The translations under genes and the position numbers were made by a program. A DNA stretch of 64,000 bases from an uncultured Roseibium sp. (GTDB lineage: Bacteria > Pseudomonadota > Alphaproteobacteria > Rhizobiales > Stappiaceae): positions 1,054,001-1,118,000 of the forward strand of contig NZ_OY780958.1 of the NCBI RefSeq assembly GCF_963675985.1, in the 5' to 3' direction. Under the pieces are notes generated by a model that ran no database searches, was not told the origin of the DNA, and worked only from the letters and a program-made list of their open reading frames with translations. Position 1 is the first letter of the stretch; every line of letters begins with the position of its first letter. Below are positions 34,838 to 43,576 of this stretch, piece after piece.

Positions 34838-35857
34838 GTGGGCGATACCGATTTTGATCCCTCTGCGCTCTATGGTTATCTGCAACGCCGCTTCGGCGAG
34901 GGGGAGCTCTCGCTCAACCGTATCGGCGGCGGCCAGTCGAACCCGACCTATACTGTCGGATACGGTGGGCGCAAAATGGTTCTGCGCAAGCAGCCCAATG
35001 GCGAGATCCTGCGCGGCGCCCATGCCATCGACCGGGAATACCGGGTGCTGACGGCGCTTGGGTCTACCGAAGTGACCGTTCCCGAACCGGTTCTTTACGA
35101 AGAGGATGCGGCGATCCTCGGCACGCCGTTCTACCTGATGGACTTTGTCGAGGGCCGGGTGTTCAACGATTGCCGCCTGCCGGACTTTTCGCCGGACGAG
35201 CGGCGCACGCTTTATCTCTCCATGGCGGAGACACTTGCGAAGCTGCACCGGCTGGTGCCCGCCGATATCGGTTTGGGCGACTATGGTCGTCCGGGCAATT
35301 ATTTCGCCCGCCAGATCCACCGTTGGACCTCCCAGCTCGAGGCCTCGCCCTCCAAGCCGGAGCCGGTGCTGAGTAATCTGGCCGCCCGTATCGCTGAGGC
35401 GATGCCGGAGGACGACGGTCTCGTCTCGATCGCCCATGGCGACTTCCGCCTGGGCAACATGCTGGTTCATCCGAGCGAACCGAGGGTGATCTCGGTTCTC
35501 GACTGGGAACTTTCGACACTGGGGCATCCCTTGGCGGATGTGGGCTTCTGCTGCATGCCGTGGCACACGGCGCCGGACGAATATTGCGGGATCCTGGGTG
35601 AGCAGAGCGAAGGCATTCCGACGGAAGCGGAATTCGTCGCGTGCTATCGTAAGGTGTTGCCAAACGTTCCCGAACCGGAGCCGTTCCACGTAGCTTTCGC
35701 ATTGTTCCGCTTCGCGGTGATCTTCGTTGGCATTGCGGACCGGGCGGCGGCGGGCACCGCGTCGGATCCGGAAGCTGCGCGTTTCGGTCCGCTCGCCCGC
35801 CGTTTCGCCATCCGCGCCTGGGAGGCGCTGGGTGAAGCGCCGCCGCCTGCTGCTTGA
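34838..35857 (+). CDS. APH-family acyl-CoA kinase, ACAD10/LvaA-like
   Basis: 339 residues from a GTG at 34838, immediately after the ACAD stop. It has the aminoglycoside-phosphotransferase fold: IGGGQSNPTYTV (nucleotide loop), Lys in MVLRKQPNGEILRGAHAI, the catalytic Asp in HGDFRLGNMLVH and the Mg-binding Asp in SVLDWELSTLGHPLADVG. The REYRVLTAL and PFYLMDFVEGRVF segments match the ACAD10/11 N-terminal kinase domain. That domain phosphorylates 4-hydroxyacyl-CoAs in vertebrates and in the Pseudomonas lva pathway. Here kinase and dehydrogenase are separate genes. Antibiotic resistance is an unlikely reading in this setting. Confidence 0.85.
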   Translation: MGDTDFDPSALYGYLQRRFGEGELSLNRIGGGQSNPTYTVGYGGRKMVLRKQPNGEILRGAHAIDREYRVLTALGSTEVTVPEPVLYEEDAAILGTPFYLMDFVEGRVFNDCRLPDFSPDERRTLYLSMAETLAKLHRLVPADIGLGDYGRPGNYFARQIHRWTSQLEASPSKPEPVLSNLAARIAEAMPEDDGLVSIAHGDFRLGNMLVHPSEPRVISVLDWELSTLGHPLADVGFCCMPWHTAPDEYCGILGEQSEGIPTEAEFVACYRKVLPNVPEPEPFHVAFALFRFAVIFVGIADRAAAGTASDPEAARFGPLARRFAIRAWEALGEAPPPAA

Positions 35858-35908
35858 CGGCAGCAGGCGCAGGACCATAGTCGTAAGCTTTCCCGGAGGA
35901 ATGGACGG

Positions 35909-36661
35909 GTGCGGGATCAAAAGGAGGGACGAGCGATTCTCGGGCAGATCGACAAGGATCCGGGTTATGTCCGGGTCGCCAAGGCTATTGAGGCGGAAAT
36001 CGTTGCCGGCCGGCTGAAGGTCGGAGAATTGCTGCCGACCGAGGCGGAGCTTTCCGGCATGCTCGGCGTCAACCGCTCGACCGTCCGCGAAGGCATCCGC
36101 GCCCTTGAAAATGCGGCGCTCGTTCGCCGCGGCGAGGGTAAGCGACTGGTCATTTCAGCACCAGAACCCGAAGTCATCACCAAGGTGAACACCCGCGCCA
36201 TGCGGATGATGCGGGTGAGTTTCATGGAACTGTGGGACGTCCAGATGAAACTGGAGCCTTTCGCCGCGCGGCTTGCCTCCGAACACAGAACGCCTGAGCA
36301 GGTTGACGCCCTTCAAGGCAATGTGGCCAAGCTGAAGGCCAATCTGGACGACGACGCCTTCATCATCCGCTCCGATGTGGAATTCCATGGGCTGATCGCG
36401 GAAGCCGGCGGCAATCCCGTTCTGTCTCTCGCCACGGCACCGATCGGGCAGCTCCTCTATTCGGCTACGATCGATCTATACGCCAGGGTTCCCCAGGCGC
36501 GCCATCGTCTTTTCGCGGCCCACGAGGCGATCGCCCGGGCGATTGCCGATGGCGACGCGGATGAAAGCGAGCGCTGGGCGTCGAGGCATATCGAGGATTT
36601 CAAACGGGGCTACGAAGTTGGCGGCTTCGACATGACCGCACCGCTGCCCATGCGGGGTTGA
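35909..36661 (+). CDS. GntR/FadR-family regulator
   Basis: 250 residues from a GTG at 35909, 8 bases after GGAGGA. The winged helix-turn-helix (GELLPTEAELSGMLGVNRST, VREGIRALENAALVRRGEGK) is followed by an FCD ligand domain with its metal-binding pattern: Asp/His in RSDVEFHGLIAEAGGNPVLS and a distal His in RLFAAHEAIARAI. Such regulators respond to organic acids. It is the last gene before the IS and probably controls the upstream SDR-ACAD-kinase operon. Confidence 0.88.
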   Translation: MRDQKEGRAILGQIDKDPGYVRVAKAIEAEIVAGRLKVGELLPTEAELSGMLGVNRSTVREGIRALENAALVRRGEGKRLVISAPEPEVITKVNTRAMRMMRVSFMELWDVQMKLEPFAARLASEHRTPEQVDALQGNVAKLKANLDDDAFIIRSDVEFHGLIAEAGGNPVLSLATAPIGQLLYSATIDLYARVPQARHRLFAAHEAIARAIADGDADESERWASRHIEDFKRGYEVGGFDMTAPLPMRG

Positions 36662-36767
36662 TGGAGGACCTTTCGGGTTTCCGTTTCGAACAGCTTAAAG
36701 GACCAGTCCAGGTTCCGCCTGCGTTCCAGTGTGTGCCCGAACGGGACTGTCTACCTGTTCTGAGTAA

Positions 36768-36771
36768 TCAA
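36768..36771. repeat. Left target-site duplication (TCAA) of IS copy 2
   Basis: TCAA directly precedes the TGACCTGCCAC end of the element and is repeated at 38043-38046. A 4-bp duplication is what IS407-group elements make. Confidence 0.85.
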
Positions 36772-36834
36772 TGACCTGCCACGGGATTTTTCCTCCACCG
36801 TCGATTAGAGTCCGATCCAACTTGAGGACGGACA

Positions 36835-37101
36835 ATGAAGCGAACACGTTTCACAGACGAGCAGATCATCGGCATCCTGGCCGAGCACGAGGCAGGCGTG
36901 AAGTGCGCGGACCTGTGTCGTAAGCACGGCATGTCGGAAGGGACCTTCTACAACTGGAAGGCCAAGTTCGGCGGCTTGACGGTGTCGGAGGCGAAGCGGC
37001 TGAAGGCGCTCGAGGATGAGAACGCCAGGCTCAAGAGGCTTCTGGCCGAGCAGATGCTTGATCTGGCGGCAATGAAGGAGCTGGTATCAAAAAAATGGTG
37101 A
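36835..37101 (+). CDS. IS3/IS407-type transposase OrfA
   Basis: 88 residues, residue-identical to the gene at 4727-4993. It has the same helix-turn-helix and leucine-zipper-like segments and the same A7-TGG frameshift signal near its end, where orfB begins 7 bases before the orfA stop. Confidence 0.93.
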   Translation: MKRTRFTDEQIIGILAEHEAGVKCADLCRKHGMSEGTFYNWKAKFGGLTVSEAKRLKALEDENARLKRLLAEQMLDLAAMKELVSKKW

Positions 37102-38024
37102 CGCCTGCCGTGAAGCGCGAGGCGGTCGCGCACCTGAGGTCCCAGCTCGGGCTCTCGGAACGGCGGGCGTGCCGGATTTCCGGGGCAGATCGCAAGATGG
37201 TCCGCTACCAAGCGCAGCGTGCTCCGGATACGGAGCTGCGCGGTCGGCTGCGGGACTTGGCGAATGAACGTCGCCGGTTTGGCTATCGACGGCTCTTCGT
37301 CTTGTTGCGCCGCGAGGGCGAGCCTTCCGGGATCAACCGGATCTATCGGCTCTACCGCGAGGAAGGGTTGACGGTCCGCAAACGGAAGGCTCGGCGCAAG
37401 GCCGTTGGAACACGGGCACCGATCCTGGTCGAGGCACGGCCAAATGCGCGCTGGTCGCTCGATTTTGTGCATGATCAGTTCGCCAACGGCCAGCGCTTCC
37501 GGGTGCTCAACGTGGTGGACGACGTCACCCGTGAATGTCTCGCCGCGATCCCGGACACCTCGATCTCGGGGCGCCGTGTCGTGCGTGAACTCACGGCCCT
37601 GATCGAGCGCCGCGGGAAGCCCGGAATGATCGTCAGTGACAACGGAACCGAACTAACCAGTAACGCCATCCTGCGGTGGTGTTCCGAGCACGGGATCGAA
37701 TGGCATTACATCGCGCCGGGCAAGCCGATGCAGAACGGCTTCGTCGAGAGTTTCAATGGGCGGATGCGGGACGAACTGCTCAACGAGACCATGTTCCGCA
37801 ACCTGGCTCACGCCCGTATCGTGATCGCGGCCTGGGCCGCCGACTACAACACCGAACGCCCGCATTCTGCCTTGAACTACCAGACCCCGGCTGACTATGC
37901 GCGAACGCTGACCACTGCAATCGCCCGGCCCGCTACGCGAGATGAAAACTCCGCGCGTTGGGCGATTGATCAACCTGCGCCGATCGGCGTAAATACCAAC
38001 CAGGCTCCGGTCGCGGCTGGGTGA
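37095..38024 (+). CDS. IS3/IS407-type transposase OrfB
   Basis: 309 residues, residue-identical to the gene at 3804-4733, with the complete DDE core (WSLDFVHDQF, IVSDNGTE, ESFNGRMRDE). With intact ends and target duplications this copy is probably the mobile one of the pair. Confidence 0.93.
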   Translation: MVTPAVKREAVAHLRSQLGLSERRACRISGADRKMVRYQAQRAPDTELRGRLRDLANERRRFGYRRLFVLLRREGEPSGINRIYRLYREEGLTVRKRKARRKAVGTRAPILVEARPNARWSLDFVHDQFANGQRFRVLNVVDDVTRECLAAIPDTSISGRRVVRELTALIERRGKPGMIVSDNGTELTSNAILRWCSEHGIEWHYIAPGKPMQNGFVESFNGRMRDELLNETMFRNLAHARIVIAAWAADYNTERPHSALNYQTPADYARTLTTAIARPATRDENSARWAIDQPAPIGVNTNQAPVAAG

Positions 38025-38042
38025 AAGTTCAGTGGCAGGTCA

Positions 38043-38159
38043 TCAAGAATATCGAACAGCTGATTACCTGTTACGCCTGAACCGTCTTGTTGAGGATGTA
38101 ATTTAGGGTTGTGTCTTGTTTTTTATAAATTAAGCTCCAAGTCCTCGTTTTTTTGACAA
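38043..38159 (+). promoter_or_regulatory. AT-rich leader of the SIR2-STAND gene
   Basis: The gap opens with the right TCAA duplication (38043-38046) and is AT-rich, with T-runs and a TTTATAAATTAAG stretch that could serve as a -10 region. There is no obvious Shine-Dalgarno sequence before 38160. The right half of the IS may add outward transcription, but no specific promoter could be confirmed. Confidence 0.4.
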
Positions 38160-41100
38160 TTGCAATTGGATAACTCTTTGTGGACGCATCGACACCCTTA
38201 CCGATCCTTTGAGCTGACCCCAGAATATATCGAAGAACGTGGCCGACAGGCGCTATCCCGCGCACTGAATATCAGGCGTGTCATCGGCTTCGTCGGCTCT
38301 GGCGTGACAAGTGCCTACGGCCGTCCAAGCTGGCGCGAGTTGGTGGAGGCGGCCGTGAAAATTGCTCTGAAAAAGGGGGGCGACAAAAAACACGATCCTA
38401 TCGGCAAGGCGCTCGAAAATTCTCTGAAACAGTTCGGGCTTCCGGAAAAGGCGAAGGCAGATGACCTGGTTGTTATGCTGGCCGTTGCTGAAAATCTCGC
38501 GCGACACCGCAATCGTGAAAAGGAACTCCGTCAGGCGATTGCCTTGAAACTGGTAACGGGACGGAAAGCTGCGGTCGAAGAGCAAAACAAAAGTTTCCGC
38601 TGGCTCGCGGGTGACGAAAAGGGGCTTGAGGCCCGTGCTCAGCCGATACAAACCATGCTGCGCGAACTCAGCATTTCGAGGTACCTCACACTCAATTATG
38701 ATGTGGAAATAGAACGAGAGCTGGAGCGCAGCTTCAGAACATCAGGACGTAATCAGTATTTTTCATCGAAATATCTCTCTCGCCGCACCGCACCAGAAAA
38801 TCAGCATGATTTCAGGTCTGATTTTGAAGATCTCGCTTTAGGTTCACGCAGCCGGGTCGTCTCCAAGCTAGAGAGAGTAAACAGCCTTTTTCAGTCCGTA
38901 GATGAAATTTTTCTGACCGAATTTTCGGCGAAAGATGATGAGTTTGCGCGGATTGCTGACCTGGACTATTTCGATGAAACCGTTGGTTTTGAAAACGGCC
39001 TGGGAAAGTCGGTCCAGTCGGTCACTCTGGGACCGGACAACATTGGAGACCTGGTGAATTTTGCACTTTATTCGCAGGAATATGGTGCTCAGGTTTTTCA
39101 TCTGCATGGTCGATACGACCGCCCGGCGGGCATGGTTCTGACGGAGAAGGATTACCAGAACACCTATCTGCGGTCCGGCGAAAGTAAGGAAACTTTCGAG
39201 GAGGCCTTGTCGGCGATATTCGACGGCAATGACGTGCTTTTCGTCGGGGTCGGTATGAATGAGGCTGACTTCATGCGGCCGTTGCGGCAATTCGTCAGCG
39301 AAGATCGTTCCTCCGATTTCTCCCGGCGTCATGTCTACACGCTAATGGAACGTTCCTGTCATTTGAAGGCAGACGCGCTGTACGGTTCGGCCCACAATTT
39401 TTTTAATATGCATTTCAGGAACGGGGAGGTCGAAGAAACTGATAATAAGGCCGACACAGCGCAGAGCTTAAAGCTGAATACGCAGTATGGAGTTTATACG
39501 CTATACTATGGAAATGAGCTGACAAATGATTTCGAATTCCCGGTTCTTCGTTTTCTTCGGCTTTCTTGTCAGGCGCTACATGAGGTAGTTGCGAACCCAG
39601 GTCCTCGCGGAGCGGCTGGACCGTTATTTTTCCGTCTTGCAGGGTATCTGGAGGCATTGAGAGATGCCAAAGATAAGCCTACCGGAAAGAACAATCTTTC
39701 TGATGAACGTGCCATCTCCAAGAAACTGCTGAAACCGGATGAAATCAATCATTTCATCCGAGTACTGCACAAAGTGACTGAGGGGTTGAGCTACCAAGAG
39801 CGGGGACAGGCGAAAGAGTTTGCTAGGGCACTTGAAGGCGAGCTTCGATCCCGTGCACTCGATCGCGCACTTTTCGAGCTTGGCGGAATGCGGGAGCGTT
39901 GGTGGGAAGACTGGCGGATGACGCCGGACGAGCGTAATGCGAAATTTGACAAGGCGTACAGTCGAACTGACCAGAACCCGCCGAGGTTTCCTAACATGGC
40001 GCGGCATCGACCGGAATACAGTCGTTGGGAATTCCTGACCCCTCAAGGGAAGCAACAACGGAACAAACCGACGGACGCTGATGTCGACAATATCGGTGCG
40101 CTTAAAGCGCTGAGAGCGGAAGCGCGGAAGGTTACGGACAATTGCGGAGCAGACATTTTCCCTTGGCGATCGACCGATCAAAATGCTTTGCCGGCGTCAC
40201 GCCGGGTTGTTCGTGTTTCAATGGCGCGTGGAGCCGGGAAGGGGGCGCTGCTCCATCTGCTTCGCCAGGATCTATATCCTGGAAACAAGGCGAAAAACCG
40301 CTTCGTTTTGGACACGCTTTTCGATCAGCAATCTTGTGATGCCGAAAATGGTGAAAAAACGTTCCGCTATCACGGTTCCTTTCTGCTGCATCTCAGTTTC
40401 TCGATGGAATTTGCCTCTGTCATTGATGCGCTCAGACATTTCTTCGAGGATGCGCTTGCTGGTCTCCTGATCGATCACAAAGCAAATGCGGGCAAAGCGT
40501 TGAAAGAGCTTGTCGCGAACGCTGTCAGCGGTCTGAAACCCGGTGAAGAGATGTCGGGTGAGGCCAGGCTGCTCGATGCTGTGCTGAAGCATCATAAAAA
40601 GGTTTGCGCGCTACCGAAGAAAAAGCGCGAAAAGACATCGAAGCTGGGTTACAGCCAAGCTGTCAGAGACTTCCGCGATAAGGAAGATGCCAAAGAGCCC
40701 TTCCGGCGCGGCCACCGGCTTGAGCAGCTCAGAGATGCGATGGACGCCTTTCAAAGGCTGGCCAGAGAAACCGATCCCAAACTCAGAATTCTGGTGGTCA
40801 TGTCCGGGCTCGACAAGCTCTGCAATAGTCGCGGCGAAGCCCACAATCCGATGTTTCGAGGGTTCTTCCGTCTTCTGAGCGGTGAGGGGCGCAAGCGGGA
40901 GAATGAATCGAATTCGCTCGTGCCAATGGACCTTGTGCTGATCTCCGGCAGTCCAAACATGCCGATCCGCTATCTGAGTGAGGAGCGTCCCAAATCCAAG
41001 GTGCTTTGGGAAGCAAAATCCAAGGGTATCAATTATTCCGCGAGTTCCGAGTGGCATCCCTATCACGACGGTGAATTAATGCTTCGGAAATGGCCCGAGT

Positions 41101-43523
41101 TACCTGTCCTGAGGCTTGAAGAGCGGTACTGGCTGAGGAGCTGTGAGGAAGGAACCGCATTTCTGGAGGTGTTAAAACCATCAGAAGAGCGGCAGCGGGG
41201 GAAAGATCCGAAGACTCGGGCCTACAGGCTTGCCAACCAGGCAACCATCCGCACCTATCTGGCGCAAAATGTGGCCTTGTCGTCCTGGTGCTTGGGAGCC
41301 TTTAAGGCCTATTGCACCCTCCGGAAAACAGACGAGGTGAAGGACGCGCGGTATGGAGTGAAGTATGTCTCCCTGGCGGCCGAGTTTATTAAGAGACTCG
41401 ATGATGCGGCGGACAGGGCTGGCCTTCCCGGAGTGATCGACCTCGTCTTTGAGACTCACAAACTCAAATGGACCGTCGATGCGAGCCAGGAAGACAAAAA
41501 TCGTATTTGGCCCGCCAAACCGAACGACAAGGCGAATTTGGTGATTGCCATACTAAGCCACCTGGCTCTGTTCCCGATGCCAGTGGAACCGCGTGTACTT
41601 TACGGTTGCGATGAAATCTATGCTCAGCTTCACAAGATGACGGATCGCAGAAAGGACGGTGCCGGCCAACCGGATCATCGAAGCCGCAGAGCCGAAGCCA
41701 TGAACCTGCTCATCCTCGTTCTGGGTGAACTCAAAGATCATCATCTGATTATCAAGGTGAAGCCCAAGCCGGTGACCGAGGATCTGGGGCTGACCGACCT
41801 CTGGGACAGCGTCCACTCCCGCTATACAATCCAGCATCAGTTGAGGGATTTCATTGGCTACAAGATGGATCTTTTCGTTCCAGACCAGGGAGAGCGGAAT
41901 TTCTTCCAGCTGTCTCTGTATTGCGATCAGCCCAGGGATTTGCCGACACCGACGCAAGAGCATTACCGTCTGATCCGGTCTTTGATGGGGCGGCAGATAG
42001 ATAATTGCAGAAATACACTCTGGTGCCTCTACAACTGGCCAAAGGATGGTAAGTGGCCTGACAAGGCAAGCAAGGATGTAAGGGAACTAACTTTTGAGGG
42101 CATGAAACGGCGCTTGTTGCCGGACCTCAGCGGCGAGAACGGGAAGATAGTGCCTCTCGCGGATGTCAATGAGAATGAAGCGTATGAACTTGATCCGACA
42201 CTTGCCTCGTTTCATGCCTTGCCGCAACGGATACGCGCCCTCTATGGCCTAATGCGCGGTGGTTTTTCCATCGGTGCGATTTCGCGGCTATCCGGTCTGG
42301 CCGATGAACGCAATCCGGATCAGCCGTTCGAACGTTTCCGGGGGTGGCTTCGTGGTATTACAAATGCTGCGATTTCGATGAAATATAATGCGGACAAGTT
42401 GGATAACCTAACCGGATATTTTGATGAGAACGGTAGCGCAATATGCCGTGAAGAGACGAAGGCTGTTACTTCGCCGATTAAACTGCCTGATCCGCGTAAT
42501 GAACAAACACATGTGCTATTTCGAAAGAACCAGTTGCGGCACCGGATCGCCCAGCCGCTTTACCGGGACGAGATCGGCTGGCTCCTCAATGAGCGCGGTC
42601 TGATCGCCTTCGTCCAGGGGCAGTTGTTCGATGCCATTCCTCTGTTCGAGCAAGCCGCGAAGGTCATGCGTCACCGCGATGACGGGGTGAACAGCGACCC
42701 GGCGCTGAATGCGGCTGTACGGCGGGTGCGTGTGAACCATTCCATCGCCCTGATCGAACGTGGAAACATGTTCAAGGCGCGGGACATGATCGAAAGCCTG
42801 CTGCTTCCGTCCGTCGGGTCCCAACACCCCGGCAGCCAGGTGAGTTGGATCGGTGAGGGATACCTCGGCCTGATCCGGCATCTCGCCGGAGATCTGGCAA
42901 ATGCGAAACAGGCCTATCTCCGCACGATCGAACGGGCAAACAAGGAAGAAATGTCGCGCCTGTCGAGTATCTTCAATAGGCATCTGGCCGACCTTTACCG
43001 TAGCGAAGACGATCTGAAATCCGCCCATTCCGCGGTGGATTATGCGACAGGTGCCGCCCTGCAGTCCGAACAGCGGGACATTCTCTGGTACTGCCGGTTG
43101 TCCAAGATCAAGATTGCTCTGGCTGAACGATCATTCTCTGCCCAGGATAACGGCCGAACCCTCGAAGGCACGCTTGATTACGCCCGGTCGATGGGTCTTT
43201 ACAAACTGGAGGTCGAAGCGCTGATCGTTCAGGCCCAGGTCATGTTGCGCCAGGGGGAACGGATCCTGGCGGGACGTATCGCGGCACAGGCGGCAGCACT
43301 GGCAAACCGCTGCGGTCTGCGTCTGCTCAAGATCTCCGCTCTCAGTATCTACGGCGATGCTCTGCTGATGCGGCAACAGTACCAGCTGGCCTTTAAGGTT
43401 CTGTCCGAGGTGCACAGGGAATCGGAACGCCGCGGTTACCAGAACCGCTCCGGCCGCATTTCCAGTCTGCTGGAACAAATACCGGAACACACTCTCGATA
43501 AGCGAGCGTCAAACGTTCATTAG
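38160..43523 (+). CDS. SIR2-STAND-TPR protein, candidate anti-phage defence sensor
   Basis: 1787 residues. A stop codon at 38154 closes the frame upstream and no ATG is near, so a TTG (38160, 38166 or 38178) must start it. Residues about 35-425 form a SIR2-like NAD-cleaving domain: IGFVGSGVTSAYGRPSW, LTLNYD with Asn179, FHLHGRYDRPAG with His316, and VLFVGVGMNEADF. Residues about 650-1300 look like a STAND NTPase. The P-loop reads SMARGAGKGALLHLL (688-698), with Gly in place of the usual Ser/Thr. The Walker B region ILVVMSGLDKL (877-887) is also altered. Residues about 1475-1770 are TPR-like helical repeats. SIR2-STAND proteins of the Avs5 kind sense phage proteins and deplete NAD. The gene stands alone between an IS and a strong terminator. 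Confidence 0.8.
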   Translation: MQLDNSLWTHRHPYRSFELTPEYIEERGRQALSRALNIRRVIGFVGSGVTSAYGRPSWRELVEAAVKIALKKGGDKKHDPIGKALENSLKQFGLPEKAKADDLVVMLAVAENLARHRNREKELRQAIALKLVTGRKAAVEEQNKSFRWLAGDEKGLEARAQPIQTMLRELSISRYLTLNYDVEIERELERSFRTSGRNQYFSSKYLSRRTAPENQHDFRSDFEDLALGSRSRVVSKLERVNSLFQSVDEIFLTEFSAKDDEFARIADLDYFDETVGFENGLGKSVQSVTLGPDNIGDLVNFALYSQEYGAQVFHLHGRYDRPAGMVLTEKDYQNTYLRSGESKETFEEALSAIFDGNDVLFVGVGMNEADFMRPLRQFVSEDRSSDFSRRHVYTLMERSCHLKADALYGSAHNFFNMHFRNGEVEETDNKADTAQSLKLNTQYGVYTLYYGNELTNDFEFPVLRFLRLSCQALHEVVANPGPRGAAGPLFFRLAGYLEALRDAKDKPTGKNNLSDERAISKKLLKPDEINHFIRVLHKVTEGLSYQERGQAKEFARALEGELRSRALDRALFELGGMRERWWEDWRMTPDERNAKFDKAYSRTDQNPPRFPNMARHRPEYSRWEFLTPQGKQQRNKPTDADVDNIGALKALRAEARKVTDNCGADIFPWRSTDQNALPASRRVVRVSMARGAGKGALLHLLRQDLYPGNKAKNRFVLDTLFDQQSCDAENGEKTFRYHGSFLLHLSFSMEFASVIDALRHFFEDALAGLLIDHKANAGKALKELVANAVSGLKPGEEMSGEARLLDAVLKHHKKVCALPKKKREKTSKLGYSQAVRDFRDKEDAKEPFRRGHRLEQLRDAMDAFQRLARETDPKLRILVVMSGLDKLCNSRGEAHNPMFRGFFRLLSGEGRKRENESNSLVPMDLVLISGSPNMPIRYLSEERPKSKVLWEAKSKGINYSASSEWHPYHDGELMLRKWPELPVLRLEERYWLRSCEEGTAFLEVLKPSEERQRGKDPKTRAYRLANQATIRTYLAQNVALSSWCLGAFKAYCTLRKTDEVKDARYGVKYVSLAAEFIKRLDDAADRAGLPGVIDLVFETHKLKWTVDASQEDKNRIWPAKPNDKANLVIAILSHLALFPMPVEPRVLYGCDEIYAQLHKMTDRRKDGAGQPDHRSRRAEAMNLLILVLGELKDHHLIIKVKPKPVTEDLGLTDLWDSVHSRYTIQHQLRDFIGYKMDLFVPDQGERNFFQLSLYCDQPRDLPTPTQEHYRLIRSLMGRQIDNCRNTLWCLYNWPKDGKWPDKASKDVRELTFEGMKRRLLPDLSGENGKIVPLADVNENEAYELDPTLASFHALPQRIRALYGLMRGGFSIGAISRLSGLADERNPDQPFERFRGWLRGITNAAISMKYNADKLDNLTGYFDENGSAICREETKAVTSPIKLPDPRNEQTHVLFRKNQLRHRIAQPLYRDEIGWLLNERGLIAFVQGQLFDAIPLFEQAAKVMRHRDDGVNSDPALNAAVRRVRVNHSIALIERGNMFKARDMIESLLLPSVGSQHPGSQVSWIGEGYLGLIRHLAGDLANAKQAYLRTIERANKEEMSRLSSIFNRHLADLYRSEDDLKSAHSAVDYATGAALQSEQRDILWYCRLSKIKIALAERSFSAQDNGRTLEGTLDYARSMGLYKLEVEALIVQAQVMLRQGERILAGRIAAQAAALANRCGLRLLKISALSIYGDALLMRQQYQLAFKVLSEVHRESERRGYQNRSGRISSLLEQIPEHTLDKRASNVH

Positions 43524-43539
43524 GACTTCAGTAGGCAGA

Positions 43540-43571
43540 GCGCGCAATCCTCTGACGAGAGGATTGCGCGC
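43540..43571. terminator. Bidirectional terminator, perfect 14-bp stem
   Basis: GCGCGCAATCCTCT (43540-43553) and AGAGGATTGCGCGC (43558-43571) pair perfectly around the loop GACG, followed by the T-rich ATTCTATTTCTTTT. It ends the SIR2-STAND transcript and lies just past the stop of the convergent histone-like gene. Confidence 0.9.
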
Positions 43572-43576
43572 GCATT

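Larger units (their letters stand above)
36772..38042 (+). mobile_element. IS3-family (IS407-type) element, copy 2, intact insertion
   Basis: 1271 bp, the same length and gene content as copy 1 at 3786-5056 but in the opposite orientation. Ends TGACCTGCCAC and GTGGCAGGTCA are inverted repeats. TCAA lies on both sides, so this is a simple, unrearranged insertion. It falls between the GntR gene and the SIR2-STAND gene, 117 bases upstream of the latter. Confidence 0.95.

Noticed and set aside
34838..35857. Aminoglycoside resistance gene
   Set aside because: The kinase resembles the ACAD10/11-LvaA branch and is one base from an acyl-CoA dehydrogenase gene, so metabolic use is far more likely.
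36751..36770. CTACC...AGTA word near IS copy 2 resembling the TetR operator
   Set aside because: The spacer is 7 bases rather than 4, and the right arm is incomplete.
3786..38042. Recent inversion of the segment between the two IS copies
   Set aside because: Copy 2 has matching TCAA flanks, which an inversion between the copies would have separated.
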